Of a DNA stretch of 64,000 nt, positions 9,609 to 25,705 are shown in pieces. The first letter of the stretch is position 1. Every line of letters begins with the position of its first letter. Source of the stretch: Pseudomonas sp. R37(2017) (GTDB taxonomy: Bacteria; Pseudomonadota; Gammaproteobacteria; Pseudomonadales; Pseudomonadaceae); contig NZ_NEHO01000005.1 of the NCBI RefSeq assembly GCF_002113375.1, forward strand, positions 1 to 64,000, read 5' to 3'. The position numbers and the translations under genes are program-made. The notes beneath the pieces were generated by a model. That model was not told the DNA's origin. It saw only the letters and a list, made by a program, of their open reading frames with translations, and made no database searches.

Positions 9609-10589
9609 ATGACTGCCCATCGAATTGGTTTCCTGATTTGGCCCAGCACTAAAGCACTGACGCTTGCGCTGGCTGAGGAGGCCTTGCGTGTTGCCCAGCG
9701 TGTGCATCCGGACGTGGTTTACGAGTTGTCATTCCTGCAGGCCGAGCCCGCGACCGAAAGTGCCTGGCAATTGCCGGGTGAGGCGTGGGCGGGCAAGCTC
9801 GAAAATTTCCAGAAACTGTTCCTGCTCGCGGATGAACCGCCAACCGCATTGGCGCCGGCGCTCAGCAGCGCGCTCAAGCAATTGGTGCGTTCCGGTTGCG
9901 TCATCGGCGGTTTGTCGGCCGGTGTGTACCCGTTGGCGCAACTGGGTTTGCTCGACGGTTATCGCGCTGCCGTGCATTGGCGCTGGCAGGACGATTTCGC
10001 CGAGCGCTTCCCGAAAGTCATCGCCACCAGTCACCTGTTCGACTGGGATCGCGATCGCCTGACCGCGTGCGGCGGCCTGTCGGTGCTCGACTTGTTGCTG
10101 GCGGTGCTGGCCCGCGACCACGGTGCGGAGTTGGCCGGTGCGGTATCCGAAGAACTGGTGGTCGAGCGTATCCGCGAAGGCGGTGAGCGTCAGCGTATTC
10201 CGTTGCAGAACCGTCTCGGTTCCAGCCATCCAAAGCTCACCCAGGCTGTGTTGCTGATGGAAGCCAACATCGAAGAGCCGCTGACCACTGACGAAATCGC
10301 CCAGCATGTGTGCGTGTCCCGTCGGCAACTGGAGCGGATCTTCAAGCAGTACCTCAATCGTGTGCCGAGCCAGTATTACCTGGAACTGCGCCTGAACAAG
10401 GCGCGGCAAATGTTGATGCAAACCAGCAAGTCGATCATCCAGATCGGCCTGTCTTGCGGCTTTTCCTCGGGGCCACACTTCTCCAGCGCCTATCGCAATT
10501 TCTTCGGCGCCACGCCGCGGGAAGATCGCAACCAGCGGCGCAGCAGCAGTCCGTTCGAATTGTCTTCGGTGCCGCCGGAGCGCGGTTAA
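9609..10589 (+). CDS. argR: Arginine-responsive AraC-family regulator ArgR
   Basis: ArgR (326 aa) of Pseudomonas is an AraC-family protein, unrelated to E. coli ArgR, that activates arginine uptake and catabolism and represses biosynthesis. The N-terminal two thirds form a class I amidotransferase-like sensor domain (opening HRIGFLIWPSTKALT). The C-terminal hundred residues carry two helix-turn-helix motifs (TTDEIAQHVCVSRRQLERIFK and an IIQIGLSCGFSSGPHFS segment). The ATG at 9609 fits the P. aeruginosa start and length. TGTCGC-N8-AA sites before aotJ and aruC are its probable targets. Confidence 0.93.
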   Translation: MTAHRIGFLIWPSTKALTLALAEEALRVAQRVHPDVVYELSFLQAEPATESAWQLPGEAWAGKLENFQKLFLLADEPPTALAPALSSALKQLVRSGCVIGGLSAGVYPLAQLGLLDGYRAAVHWRWQDDFAERFPKVIATSHLFDWDRDRLTACGGLSVLDLLLAVLARDHGAELAGAVSEELVVERIREGGERQRIPLQNRLGSSHPKLTQAVLLMEANIEEPLTTDEIAQHVCVSRRQLERIFKQYLNRVPSQYYLELRLNKARQMLMQTSKSIIQIGLSCGFSSGPHFSSAYRNFFGATPREDRNQRRSSSPFELSSVPPERG

Positions 10590-12182
<1,593 letters not shown>

Positions 12183-12243
12183 TAGACCCTTCGGCGCCTG
12201 GCATTTCAGGCGTCGATCCAAATTTTCACGCCGGGCCCGCATT

Positions 12244-12329
12244 CCTGTAGGAGCGAGCATGCTCGCGATGGTGTGTCAGTCGACACCAATGTGCCTGATT
12301 CACCTTCGCGAGCATGCTCGCTCCTACAG
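12244..12329. repeat. REP pair (REPIN-like)
   Basis: CTGTAGGAGCGAGCATGCTCG and its inverse CGAGCATGCTCGCTCCTACAG stand about 40 bases apart between aruC and aruF. Both arms carry the GCATGC core. Confidence 0.85.
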
Positions 12330-12378
12330 TGGGGCCGGCTTATTTTCCTCAAAGAGTTTTAGAAAAAGGAGTGACACC

Positions 12379-13398
12379 ATGCTGGTGATGCGCCCCGCGC
12401 AAATGGCTGATCTGGGCGAGGTACAGCGTCTGGCTGCGGACAGCCCGATTGGTGTCACTTCCTTGCCGGATGACGTTGAACGTCTGAGCGACAAGATCGC
12501 GGCAAGCGAAGCCTCGTTCGCCGCCGAAGTGAGCTTCAACGGTGAGGAAAGCTATTTCTTCGTCCTCGAAGACAGTGCCACCGGCAAGCTGGTCGGTTGC
12601 TCGGCCATCGTGGCGTCGGCCGGTTACTCCGAGCCGTTCTACAGCTTTCGCAACGAAACCTTCGTGCACGCTTCGCGCGAACTGAAGATCCACAACAAGA
12701 TCCACGTGCTTTCCCAGTGCCACGACCTGACCGGCAACAGCTTGCTGACCAGTTTCTACGTGCAGCGCGATCTGGTGGGTTCGCCGTGGTCGGAACTCAA
12801 CTCCCGTGGCCGTTTGCTGTTCGTGGCCAGCCATCCGGAGCGTTTTGCCGATTCCGTGGTGACCGAGATCGTCGGTTACAGCGACGAAAATGGCGACTCG
12901 CCGTTCTGGGATGCCATCGGTCGCAACTTTTTCGACCTCAATTACGCTGAAGCCGAGCGTCTGTGCGGCCTGAAGAGCCGTACGTTTCTCGCCGAGCTGA
13001 TGCCACATTACCCGATCTACGTACCCCTGTTGCCGGATTCCGCGCAAGAAGCGATGGGCCAGGTGCACCCGCGGGCGCAGATCACTTTCGACATCCTGAT
13101 GCGCGAAGGCTTCGAGACCGATCACTACATCGACATTTTCGACGGTGGGCCGACCCTGCATGCCCGTGTCTCGGGGATCCGTTCGATCGCCCAGAGCCGA
13201 GTGGTGCCGGTGAAGATCGGCGAGCCGGTCAAGGGCGTCGGTCGCCAGTACCTGGTGGCCAATGCCCAGTTGCAGGACTACCGCGCGGTCATGCTCGAAC
13301 TCGACTATGCGCCGGGTAAACCGGTGACCCTGGACCTGGAAGCGGCCGAAGCCCTGGGCGTTGGTGAAGGTGCCAGCGTGCGGCTGGTGGCGGTTTAA
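12379..13398 (+). CDS. aruF: Arginine N-succinyltransferase, alpha subunit
   Basis: AruF (339 aa) with AruG forms the enzyme that commits arginine to the succinyltransferase pathway by adding succinyl from succinyl-CoA. It belongs to the AstA family. The opening MLVMRPAQMADLGEVQRLA and the central F-x-FRNETFVHAS-ELKIHN and HDLTGNSLLTSFYV stretches are family features. AAAAGGAG lies before the ATG at 12379. AruF and AruG are clearly related in sequence, so the pair arose by duplication; organisms such as E. coli have a single AstA. Confidence 0.94.
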   Translation: MLVMRPAQMADLGEVQRLAADSPIGVTSLPDDVERLSDKIAASEASFAAEVSFNGEESYFFVLEDSATGKLVGCSAIVASAGYSEPFYSFRNETFVHASRELKIHNKIHVLSQCHDLTGNSLLTSFYVQRDLVGSPWSELNSRGRLLFVASHPERFADSVVTEIVGYSDENGDSPFWDAIGRNFFDLNYAEAERLCGLKSRTFLAELMPHYPIYVPLLPDSAQEAMGQVHPRAQITFDILMREGFETDHYIDIFDGGPTLHARVSGIRSIAQSRVVPVKIGEPVKGVGRQYLVANAQLQDYRAVMLELDYAPGKPVTLDLEAAEALGVGEGASVRLVAV

Positions 13399-13480
13399 CA
13401 CCAGCATTAATCCCCAAGGCATTGCCTGGAAAGCAGCGAAGTTTCACGGGTTGCGCAAGCGACCCGTTTGAGGAGATAGC

Positions 13481-15972
<2,492 letters not shown>

Positions 15973-15976
15973 CGCC

Positions 15977-16069
15977 CATTCGCGAGCAGGCTCGCTCCCA
16001 CAGGATTTGAGTCGTACACAAAATTTGTGAACATCACCAAACCTGTGGGAGCGAGCCTGCTCGCGAAGA
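15977..16069. repeat. REP pair (REPIN-like), outward arrangement
   Basis: TTCGCGAGCAGGCTCGCTCCC and its inverse GGGAGCGAGCCTGCTCGCGAA flank about 45 bases between aruD and aruB. Here the CGCGAG ends point outward, as also in the pair at 5697, whereas the pairs at 9423, 12244, 18883 and 48188 have them inward. Confidence 0.85.
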
Positions 16070-16136
16070 CCGCGACCCGGTCTTACTCAATTGTTACTAG
16101 AAGCCTATAACAACAGATTCTCGTGGAGCCTCGCTG

Positions 16137-17483
16137 ATGAAATCCTGTGAAGTCAATTTTGACGGTCTAGTGGGGCCGACCCATAACTACGGTGGCTTGT
16201 CCTACGGCAACGTCGCGTCCCAGAGCAACAGCCAGCAGTCTTCCAACCCCAAGGAAGCGGCGCTGCAAGGCCTGGCGAAGATGAAAGCGCTGATGGAAAT
16301 GGGTTTCCAGCAAGGCGTGCTGGCACCGCAAGAGCGCCCGGATGTGGCCGCACTGCGTCGCCTGGGCTTTGGCGGCACCGACGCGCAAGTGATCGAGCGC
16401 GCTGCCAAAGACGCGATGCCGCTGCTGGTGGCCAGTTGCTCGGCCTCGAGCATGTGGGTGGCCAACGCCGCCACCGTCAGCCCGAGCGCTGACACGGCTG
16501 ACGGCCGTGTGCATTTCACCGCCGCCAACCTCAACTGCAAATATCACCGCAGCATCGAACACCCGACCACCAGCCGCGTGCTGGGGGCGATGTTCGCTGA
16601 CCAGAAACACTTCGCCCACCACGCCGCCTTGCCGGCCGTGGCGCAGTTCGGTGACGAAGGCGCGGCCAACCACACGCGTTTCTGTCGCGAGTACGGTGAA
16701 GCCGGCGTTGAGTTCTTCGTGTTCGGCCGCAGCGCCTTCGACACCCGCTACCCGGCACCGCAGAAGTACCCGGCGCGCCAGACCCTCGAAGCGTCCCAGG
16801 CCGTTGCCCGTTTGCACGGCTTGAGCGATGACGGCGTGGTCTACGCCCAGCAGAACCCATCGGTGATCGATCAGGGCGTGTTCCACAACGACGTGATCGC
16901 CGTGGGCAATGGTGAAGTGCTGTTCTATCACGAGGACGCGTTCCTCGAGACCGAAAAGATGCTGGCCGAGTTGCAGAGCAAACTCGCCAAAGTCGGTGGG
17001 AAATTTCAGTCGATCTGCGTACCGCGTTCCGCGGTAAGTGTGGAAGATGCCGTGCGTTCCTACCTGTTCAACAGCCAGTTACTGTCACGTCCTGACGGGT
17101 CCATGCTATTGATCGTGCCAGAAGAATGCCGTGGCAACGAGCGTGTCTGGCAGTATCTGCAGGGTTTGACCAGCTCCGGCGGGCTGATCCGCGAAGTGAA
17201 GGTCTTCGATCTCAAGCAGAGCATGCAGAACGGCGGTGGCCCGGCTTGCCTGCGGTTGCGCGTCGCACTCAACGAAACCGAACTGGCGGCCGTCAACCCA
17301 GGGGTTATCATGACGGCACCGTTGTACGGCACTCTGACCGAATGGGTCGAGAAGCACTATCGCGACCGCATGACCGAAAATGATCTGGCGGACCCGCAAT
17401 TGCTGCTTGAATGCCGGACGGCACTGGATGAATTGACGCAAATCCTTAAACTGGGCGCGGTTTATCCATTCCAGATCAATTGA
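16137..17483 (+). CDS. aruB: N-succinylarginine dihydrolase
   Basis: AruB (448 aa, AstB family) removes two ammonia and CO2 from N-succinylarginine to give succinylornithine, the second pathway step. It belongs to the amidinotransferase-like fold. The opening [19 protein letters not shown] is typical, the catalytic His is in [13 protein letters not shown] near residue 247, and the catalytic Cys is in [13 protein letters not shown] near residue 365. The GTGGAG site lies 10 bases before the ATG. Confidence 0.95.
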   Translation: MKSCEVNFDGLVGPTHNYGGLSYGNVASQSNSQQSSNPKEAALQGLAKMKALMEMGFQQGVLAPQERPDVAALRRLGFGGTDAQVIERAAKDAMPLLVASCSASSMWVANAATVSPSADTADGRVHFTAANLNCKYHRSIEHPTTSRVLGAMFADQKHFAHHAALPAVAQFGDEGAANHTRFCREYGEAGVEFFVFGRSAFDTRYPAPQKYPARQTLEASQAVARLHGLSDDGVVYAQQNPSVIDQGVFHNDVIAVGNGEVLFYHEDAFLETEKMLAELQSKLAKVGGKFQSICVPRSAVSVEDAVRSYLFNSQLLSRPDGSMLLIVPEECRGNERVWQYLQGLTSSGGLIREVKVFDLKQSMQNGGGPACLRLRVALNETELAAVNPGVIMTAPLYGTLTEWVEKHYRDRMTENDLADPQLLLECRTALDELTQILKLGAVYPFQIN

Positions 17484-17544
17484 TCGACGACGCGTCGCCT
17501 TGCATGGCGGCGCGTCGCTTCATCTCAAACGAGAGCGTAAAGAC

Positions 17545-17832
17545 ATGAGCGATACCCTGCAGCTGATCCTTGAAGACACCGACGGCACGCAACTGCAAAC
17601 TTCCTGCACCCGCGTTGCGGTCATGTGGCAAGGCAAAGAGCTGTGGATCCAGCAGGACGGCCGTGGCCAGTTGTTGATCGGCGTGGACGTCGAAGAAGAC
17701 GATGAAGAGTACGCCAACCTGCTGCTGCGCCCATTGGCGACTAATCTGGTAAGTCTGCAACTGGAGATGGAACCTGCGGACCTCACCGACGAGGACCACG
17801 TTCACGGCCCGGATTGCAATCACGACCACTAA
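17545..17832 (+). CDS. Small acidic conserved protein of the aru cluster
   Basis: This 95-residue acidic protein sits between aruB and aruE, the position of PA0900 in P. aeruginosa. It has a run of acids (DVEEDDEEY near residue 55) and a His/Asp/Cys-rich tail ending VHGPDCNHDH that could bind a metal. The ATG at 17545 is chosen over an upstream start at 17500 because of GAGAGCG spacing and the usual MSDTLQLIL start. It ends 12 bases before aruE, so it is cotranscribed with it. Similar proteins are sometimes labelled topoisomerase II in databases; nothing in the sequence supports that. Function unknown. Confidence 0.8.
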   Translation: MSDTLQLILEDTDGTQLQTSCTRVAVMWQGKELWIQQDGRGQLLIGVDVEEDDEEYANLLLRPLATNLVSLQLEMEPADLTDEDHVHGPDCNHDH

Positions 17833-17844
17833 GGAAACCGTTCT

Positions 17845-18855
17845 ATGCTCGCCCTCGGCAAACTGCTTGAACTGACCCTCGCCGGCCGCGAACCGGCGGA
17901 GAAGACTCAACTGACTGTCGAAGGCGTGCGCATGCGCTGGTTGAGCGAAGGTGCGCTGGAAGTCCGGCCACCTGAAGCGCGTGACAATGGCCTGGATCTG
18001 CTGCTGTCGGCGGGGATCCATGGCAATGAAACAGCACCGATCGAGTTGCTCGATCGCCTGCTGCACGACATCGCCCGTGGTGACTTGAAGCCGCGTGCAC
18101 GAATTCTGTTCCTGTTCGGCAACCCTGAAGCGATTCGCAAAGGCGAACGTTTTATCGAGCAGGACGTCAATCGGCTGTTCAATGGCCGTCACGAACAAAG
18201 CAGTGGTTCCGAAGCCCTGCGCGCCTGTGAACTGGAGCGCCTGGCCGCCAGTTTCTTCAGCCTGCCGGATCGGGAGCGGTTGCACTACGACCTGCACACG
18301 GCGATTCGTGGCTCGAAAATCGAGCAGTTCGCCTTGTATCCGTGGAAAGAAGACCGCCAGCATTCGCGTCATCAGCTGGCGCGCCTGCGCGCCGCCGGCA
18401 TGGAAGCGGTGTTGTTGCAGAACAAACCGTCCATCGTGTTCAGTTCCTATACCTACGACAAGCTCGGTGCCGAGGCCTTTACCCTGGAGTTGGGCAAGGC
18501 GCGGCCGTTCGGACAGAACGCCGGGGTCAATGTCTCGCTGCTGGAGGCGCGCCTCAAGCAGATCATCGAGGGCACCGAGCCGGAACTGACTGAAGCGCCA
18601 CTCGACGGTTTGCAGCTGTACAGCGTGGCACGGGAAATCATCAAGCACAGCGACAGCTTCCGTCTGAACCTGCCAGCGGATATCGAGAACTTTTCAGAGC
18701 TGGAAGTGGGTTACCTGCTGGCGGAAGACATCGCCAACACCCGCTGGATCATCGAGGAAGAGGGCGCCCGGATCATCTTCCCGAATCCCAAGGTGAAGAA
18801 TGGCTTGCGTGCCGGCATCCTGGTTGTACCGACCGACGGCGAAAACCTGGCCTGA
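17845..18855 (+). CDS. aruE: Succinylglutamate desuccinylase
   Basis: AruE (336 aa, AstE family) splits N-succinylglutamate into glutamate and succinate, ending the pathway. It is a zinc carboxypeptidase-type hydrolase: the zinc ligands appear in [13 protein letters not shown] (H-x-x-E, near residue 55) and in the His of [10 protein letters not shown] near residue 148. AAGGAAA lies before the ATG. It is the last gene of the aru cluster and a REP pair follows. Confidence 0.95.
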   Translation: MLALGKLLELTLAGREPAEKTQLTVEGVRMRWLSEGALEVRPPEARDNGLDLLLSAGIHGNETAPIELLDRLLHDIARGDLKPRARILFLFGNPEAIRKGERFIEQDVNRLFNGRHEQSSGSEALRACELERLAASFFSLPDRERLHYDLHTAIRGSKIEQFALYPWKEDRQHSRHQLARLRAAGMEAVLLQNKPSIVFSSYTYDKLGAEAFTLELGKARPFGQNAGVNVSLLEARLKQIIEGTEPELTEAPLDGLQLYSVAREIIKHSDSFRLNLPADIENFSELEVGYLLAEDIANTRWIIEEEGARIIFPNPKVKNGLRAGILVVPTDGENLA

Positions 18856-18882
18856 CGCTCCCTTGAACCCGACATAAATCAT

Positions 18883-18973
18883 TGTGGGAGCGGGCTTGCC
18901 CGCGATGGCGTCCTGGCAGTCGACTTCTTCATTGGCTGACATGACTTCATCGCGGGCAAGCCCGCTCCCACAG
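18883..18973. repeat. REP pair (REPIN-like), GGGCTTGCCC type
   Basis: GTGGGAGCGGGCTTGCCCGCGA and its inverse TCGCGGGCAAGCCCGCTCCCAC enclose about 45 bases between the convergent genes aruE and ribH. It may help end both transcripts. Confidence 0.85.
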
Positions 18974-18982
18974 GTTTCGTGT

Positions 18983-19492
18983 TTATACGGCCACTGCGCG
19001 AGGCTCAGCACGCTGCAACATCCGCACCTTCTTCAGCGTATCCGCACAAGTCCTCGCCGCTTCCTGGCCTTTGTGCAGGAAATGCTCGAAGAAGAACTTC
19101 TGGTGCTCTTCGCCAGCATGGAAGTGGTGCGGGGTCAGGGATACCGAGAACACCGGCACTTCGGTTTCCAGCTGAACCTGCATCAGGCCGCTGACCACTG
19201 ACTGGGCGACGAACTCATGGCGGTAGATCCCGCCGTCCACCACCAGGGCGGCCGCGACTATGCCTGAATAACGGCCGGTCTTGGCCAGCAACTTCGCGTG
19301 CAGGGGCATTTCAAAGGCGCCGCCGACTTCGAAGAAGTCAATGTCGGACTCCTGATAGCCCTGGGCGATCATTTCGGCGACGAAGCCTTTGCGGCTCTGA
19401 TCGACTATGTCCTTGTGCCAGCAGGCCTGGATGAACGCTACGCGCTCGCCATGAGGGTGTTTGCTTTTGCTGTCGATTGCGGTGGGTTGCAT
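18983..19492 (-). CDS. ribH: 6,7-dimethyl-8-ribityllumazine synthase, riboswitch-controlled paralogue
   Basis: The 169-residue protein is a lumazine synthase, which joins the pyrimidine ArP with 3,4-dihydroxybutanone phosphate to make the direct precursor of riboflavin. The EVGGAFEMPLHAKLLAKTG segment, the IVAAALVVDGGIYRHEFVA segment with the catalytic His, and the C-terminal TPHHFHAGEEHQKFF stretch are visible. It stands alone, without ribBA, ribE or nusB, and lies behind an FMN riboswitch. It is therefore probably the second, regulated copy often called RibH2 rather than the housekeeping gene. It is somewhat longer than typical RibH (about 155 residues), with a hydrophilic N-terminal extension. 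Confidence 0.88.
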   Translation of the reverse strand: MQPTAIDSKSKHPHGERVAFIQACWHKDIVDQSRKGFVAEMIAQGYQESDIDFFEVGGAFEMPLHAKLLAKTGRYSGIVAAALVVDGGIYRHEFVAQSVVSGLMQVQLETEVPVFSVSLTPHHFHAGEEHQKFFFEHFLHKGQEAARTCADTLKKVRMLQRAEPRAVAV

Positions 19493-19600
19493 GTTCTGAC
19501 TCCTGTTTATGTGAAAAACAGGGCGTTATGAATCGAAGGGGATCCGAGGGTGCGCACGCTTGCACGAGTGCCTGCGAACGGCCCTTTGCTGCCAATCCCG

Positions 19601-19763
19601 TTCTCTCTTCATCCGGACTATGACCGTCGGCCCCGGGATCACACCGGGTCTGCTGACCTTGCTGTCAGGCACTGCCGAAGCCGTGCTGTCACCAAGCGCT
19701 CGCGGGCTATGCGCATTGCGCGCAATTACCGCCGGTGGGGAGTTGCACCCCGCCCTGAGAACG
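19601..19763 (-). promoter_or_regulatory. FMN riboswitch (RFN element)
   Basis: On the minus strand, starting at 19763, the RNA has the RFN hallmarks in order: TCAGGGCGGGGTGCAACTCCC, CACCGGCGGTAATTGCGCGC, AGCCCGCGAGCGCTTGG, GATCCCGGGGCCGACGGTCA and finally AGTCCGGATGAAGAGAGAAC, whose end pairs back with the start (GTTCTC). It lies about 110 bases before the ribH start. Binding FMN should shut off ribH, most likely by hiding the ribosome binding site or by early termination. Confidence 0.93.
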
Positions 19764-19962
19764 TTTTTTGCCGCCGGAATGTTTGGCGGCGCAGCGTTTT
19801 TAACACATATTTCCGATATACGCATGACCCCTTTTGGATGATTGTCATCGACTTTTCCGTTGGTTTAATCGGCCTTTTCCTACGCAAGGGTTGATTAATC
19901 GTCTCGATGCCCGCAGTAATTCTTTCCTGAAAGGGATTTCCCCTGCTACCGAGGCCAGACTC

Positions 19963-20967
19963 ATGAGCGTTATCGATCTTCGCAGCGACACCGTCACCCA
20001 GCCATCCGCCGCCATGCTCGACGCGATGGCCAAAGCCGCCACCGGCGATGACGTGTATGGCGAAGATCCGACGGTCAACCATCTGGAAGCCGAACTGGCC
20101 AAGCGCCTGGGTTTTGCCGCGGCGCTGTTCGTGCCGACCGGGACCATGAGCAATCTGCTGGGCTTGATGGCCCACTGCGAGCGCGGCGACGAGTACATCG
20201 TCGGCCAGCAGGCCCATACCTATAAGTACGAAGGTGGTGGTGCGGCAGTGCTCGGCTCGATCCAGCCGCAACCTCTGGAAGTGCAGGCCGATGGGTCGCT
20301 GGACCTGACACAGGTCGCGGCGGCAATCAAACCGGACGACTTCCACTTCGCCCGTACCCGTTTGTTGGCGCTGGAAAACACCATGCAAGGCAAGGTCCTG
20401 CCGCTGGAATACCTGGCCCGGGCGCGCAGTTTTACCCGCGAACATGGTTTGCAGCTGCACCTGGACGGCGCTCGCTTGTACAACGCGGTGGTGAAGCTGG
20501 GTGTGGATGCCCGGGAAATCACCCAGTATTTCGATTCGGTCTCGGTGTGCCTGTCCAAAGGCCTGGGCGCGCCAGTCGGATCGGTGCTGTGCGGCTCGGC
20601 CGAGCTGATCGGCAAGGCCCGGCGCCTGCGCAAGATGGTCGGTGGCGGTATGCGTCAGGCCGGTATTCTCGCGGCGGCGGGCCTGTATGCGCTGGATAAC
20701 AACGTTCAGCGCCTGGCCGATGACCATGCCAACGCGCAATGGTTGGCCGAAGGCCTGCGTGGGGCGGGTTTCGAAGTCGAGCCGGTGCAGACCAATATGG
20801 TATATGTGCAGATGGGCGACCAGGCCGAGGCGCTCAAGGCCTTTGCCGCCGAGCGCGGGATCAGGCTCAGTGCCGCCGCTCGTCTGCGCATGGTCACCCA
20901 CATGGACGTCAACCGTGCGCAAATCGAGCAAGTCGTCGCGACATTCGTCGACTTTTCACGCAAGTGA
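19963..20967 (+). CDS. ltaE: Low-specificity L-threonine aldolase
   Basis: This 334-residue PLP enzyme of the beta-eliminating lyase family splits L-threonine or allo-threonine to glycine and acetaldehyde. The opening [12 protein letters not shown], the [12 protein letters not shown] segment and the Schiff-base lysine in [15 protein letters not shown] (near residue 197) are standard. The ATG at 19963 gives the family length; the frame is open upstream to 19834 but has no family similarity. It is divergent from the riboswitch-controlled ribH gene and followed by alaS. Confidence 0.92.
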   Translation: MSVIDLRSDTVTQPSAAMLDAMAKAATGDDVYGEDPTVNHLEAELAKRLGFAAALFVPTGTMSNLLGLMAHCERGDEYIVGQQAHTYKYEGGGAAVLGSIQPQPLEVQADGSLDLTQVAAAIKPDDFHFARTRLLALENTMQGKVLPLEYLARARSFTREHGLQLHLDGARLYNAVVKLGVDAREITQYFDSVSVCLSKGLGAPVGSVLCGSAELIGKARRLRKMVGGGMRQAGILAAAGLYALDNNVQRLADDHANAQWLAEGLRGAGFEVEPVQTNMVYVQMGDQAEALKAFAAERGIRLSAAARLRMVTHMDVNRAQIEQVVATFVDFSRK

Positions 20968-21113
20968 TAGCGTTAGCGCTCCAATTGACCGTTTCTATCG
21001 TATAAACACGCTGTACCCCGCGCGCAGGGCCGATATAATGCGGCCCTTTGCCGTCGTTTCGTCTGTTGACGTTTCGAACAGGCCTTTGGCCGCAGCCTCC
21101 GTGGAAGAACCTA

Positions 21114-23735
<2,622 letters not shown>

Positions 23736-23826
23736 GGCAGTACTTGCGGCTCGCAGTCTAGTGGCGGGCCGCAACGCTGTTTGAGTGATTATTTGGGCGC
23801 CCTTCATGGGCAGAGGCGGCTTTGAA

Positions 23827-25068
23827 ATGGCTTTGATCGTACAGAAATTTGGAGGCACCTCGGTCGGCACTGTCGAGAGAATCGAGCAGGTCGCCGACAA
23901 GGTTAAGAAATTCCGCGATGCCGGCGATGACCTGGTGGTTGTGCTGTCAGCAATGAGCGGCGAAACCAACCGTCTGATCGATCTGGCCAAGCAAATCAGT
24001 GGCGACGGTCAACCGGTTCCGCGCGAGCTGGACGTGATCGTTTCCACCGGTGAGCAGGTGACGATTGCCCTGTTGGCCATGGCGCTGATCAAGCGCGGCG
24101 TGCCGGCGGTGTCCTACACCGGCAACCAGGTGCGGATTCTGACGGATAGCGCGCACAATAAAGCGCGTATCCTGCAGATTGATGACCAGAAGATTCGCGG
24201 TGACCTGAAGGCAGGTCGTGTAGTGGTTGTCGCCGGTTTCCAGGGCGTCGACGAGCACGGCAACATCACCACCCTCGGTCGTGGCGGTTCCGACACCACC
24301 GGCGTGGCGCTGGCGGCAGCCCTGAAGGCTGACGAATGCCAGATCTACACCGACGTCGATGGCGTCTACACCACTGACCCGCGTGTAGTGTCCGTGGCCC
24401 AGCGTCTGGACAAGATCACCTTCGAAGAGATGCTGGAAATGGCCAGCCTCGGTTCCAAGGTGTTGCAGATCCGTGCGGTCGAGTTCGCCGGCAAATACAA
24501 CGTTCCGCTGCGCGTACTGCACAGCTTCAAGGAGGGTCCGGGCACCCTCATTACTATTGATGAAGAGGAAACCATGGAACAGCCGATCATTTCCGGTATC
24601 GCTTTCAACCGCGATGAAGCCAAGCTGACCATCCGTGGCGTGCCAGATATCCCGGGCGTTGCATTCAAGATTCTCGGCCCGATCAGTGCCGCGAACATCG
24701 AAGTCGACATGATCGTGCAGAACGTCGCGCACGATAACACCACCGATTTCACCTTCACCGTGCACCGCAACGACTACCAGGCGGCGCAAGCCGTGCTGGA
24801 AAAAACCGCGGGCGAACTGGGTGCCCGTGAAGTCGTGGGCGACACCAAGATCGCCAAGGTGTCGATCGTCGGCGTTGGCATGCGCTCTCACGCAGGCGTG
24901 GCCAGCCGCATGTTCGAATCCCTGGCCAAGGAAAGCATCAACATCCAGATGATCTCGACTTCGGAAATCAAAGTCTCCGTAGTGATCGAAGAGAAGTACC
25001 TGGAACTGGCTGTGCGCGCTCTGCACACGGCTTTCGAACTGGACGCACCGGCCCGCCAGGGCGAGTGA
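23827..25068 (+). CDS. lysC: Aspartokinase
   Basis: Aspartokinase (413 aa) phosphorylates aspartate, the first step to lysine, threonine and methionine. The kinase domain opens with ALIVQKFGGTSVGT and includes VVVLSAMSGETN and the GRGGSDTTGVALAAALKA nucleotide site. Two ACT domains (from about residues 265 and 345) bind feedback effectors. The ATG at 23827 follows GGAGG-like purines poorly, but the start is conserved. An internal start at 24574 may give a separate beta chain. A terminator follows. Confidence 0.95.
   Translation: MALIVQKFGGTSVGTVERIEQVADKVKKFRDAGDDLVVVLSAMSGETNRLIDLAKQISGDGQPVPRELDVIVSTGEQVTIALLAMALIKRGVPAVSYTGNQVRILTDSAHNKARILQIDDQKIRGDLKAGRVVVVAGFQGVDEHGNITTLGRGGSDTTGVALAAALKADECQIYTDVDGVYTTDPRVVSVAQRLDKITFEEMLEMASLGSKVLQIRAVEFAGKYNVPLRVLHSFKEGPGTLITIDEEETMEQPIISGIAFNRDEAKLTIRGVPDIPGVAFKILGPISAANIEVDMIVQNVAHDNTTDFTFTVHRNDYQAAQAVLEKTAGELGAREVVGDTKIAKVSIVGVGMRSHAGVASRMFESLAKESINIQMISTSEIKVSVVIEEKYLELAVRALHTAFELDAPARQGE
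24574..25068 (+). other. Possible internal start of the aspartokinase beta subunit
   Basis: Codon 250 of lysC is an ATG preceded by GAAGAGGAAACC, a good ribosome binding site in the right place, and begins the sequence MEQPIISGIAFNRDEAK. Translation from here gives a 164-residue regulatory chain made of both ACT domains. Aspartokinases of the alpha2-beta2 type use exactly this in-frame arrangement. The site is seen; its use is inferred. Confidence 0.55.
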
Positions 25069-25078
25069 TGCGTTTGCC

Positions 25079-25112
25079 AAAAGGCGCGGTCTGACCGCGC
25101 CTTTTGTTTTTT
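25079..25112 (+). terminator. lysC terminator
   Basis: AAAAGGCGCGGTC and GACCGCGCCTTTT form a stem followed by a T-run, 10 bases after the lysC stop codon. Confidence 0.9.
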
Positions 25113-25256
25113 TGAATGGCGTGACCTCCGAGCCTGTTCTTTTGCTCGCGCTAGTCAATACTCAGGCATGTAGGGCTGCGACCGCTCCGGTTGTGGGTCG
25201 AGTGCCTTTTTTTTGCAGACTGTTGTCCCTGAAATGTAATGCGTGAGGAGAAAGGT

Positions 25257-25445
25257 ATGCTGATTCTGACTCGTCGGTGCGCAGAAAGCCTGATTATCGG
25301 TGATGGCGAAATCACCGTGACCGTGCTCGGCGTCAAAGGAAATCAAGTGCGCATCGGTGTTAATGCCCCCAAAGAGGTGGCTGTTCACCGGGAAGAAATT
25401 TACCTGCGTATCAAGAAAGAGAAGGACGAAGAACCAAGCCATTAA
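25257..25445 (+). CDS. rsmA: Carbon storage / translational regulator RsmA (CsrA family)
   Basis: RsmA (62 aa) binds GGA motifs in 5' leaders and represses translation of secondary metabolism, biofilm and secretion genes; small RNAs of the RsmY/RsmZ type sequester it. The sequence [19 protein letters not shown], then [15 protein letters not shown] and [10 protein letters not shown], is the classic fold with the RNA-contacting Arg of VHREEI. A GAGGAGAAAGG site precedes the ATG. The frame is open to 25239, but the MLILTRR start is invariant. Confidence 0.97.
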   Translation: MLILTRRCAESLIIGDGEITVTVLGVKGNQVRIGVNAPKEVAVHREEIYLRIKKEKDEEPSH

Positions 25446-25507
25446 TTTTTATCGTTTTTTATGTTTGCAAACGGGGAAGAAGCTGGTTAATATACGCCCC
25501 GTGTTGC

Positions 25508-25598
25508 GGAGAGCTGGCCGAGTGGCCGAAGGCGCTCCCCTGCTAAGGGAGTACACCTCACAAGGGTGTCGGGGGTTCGAATCCCCCGTTCTCCGCCA
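25508..25598 (+). tRNA. tRNA-Ser (anticodon GCT)
   Basis: The 91-base gene, including CCA, has a GGAGAGC acceptor arm pairing with GTTCTCC, a long variable arm typical of class II tRNAs, GGTTCGAATCC in the T arm, and anticodon GCT in CCCCTGCTAAGGG. It reads AGC and AGU codons. Confidence 0.96.
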
Positions 25599-25663
25599 TT
25601 ATTTGCTTAGTACGTTGTAATCTGGCTTCTTCGGTAAGTTGTTGAAATTACTAGAAAAAGTGC

Positions 25664-25691
25664 TTGACATAGAGATTAGACGGCCTATAAT
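25664..25691 (+). promoter_or_regulatory. Sigma-70 promoter of the tRNA-Arg pair
   Basis: TTGACA at 25664 and TATAAT at 25686 are both perfect consensus hexamers, 16 bases apart, followed by a GC-rich discriminator (GCGCGG). The first tRNA-Arg gene begins 14 bases later. This is the form of a strong, stringently controlled stable RNA promoter. Confidence 0.9.
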
Positions 25692-25705
25692 GCGCGGCAA
25701 CAAAT

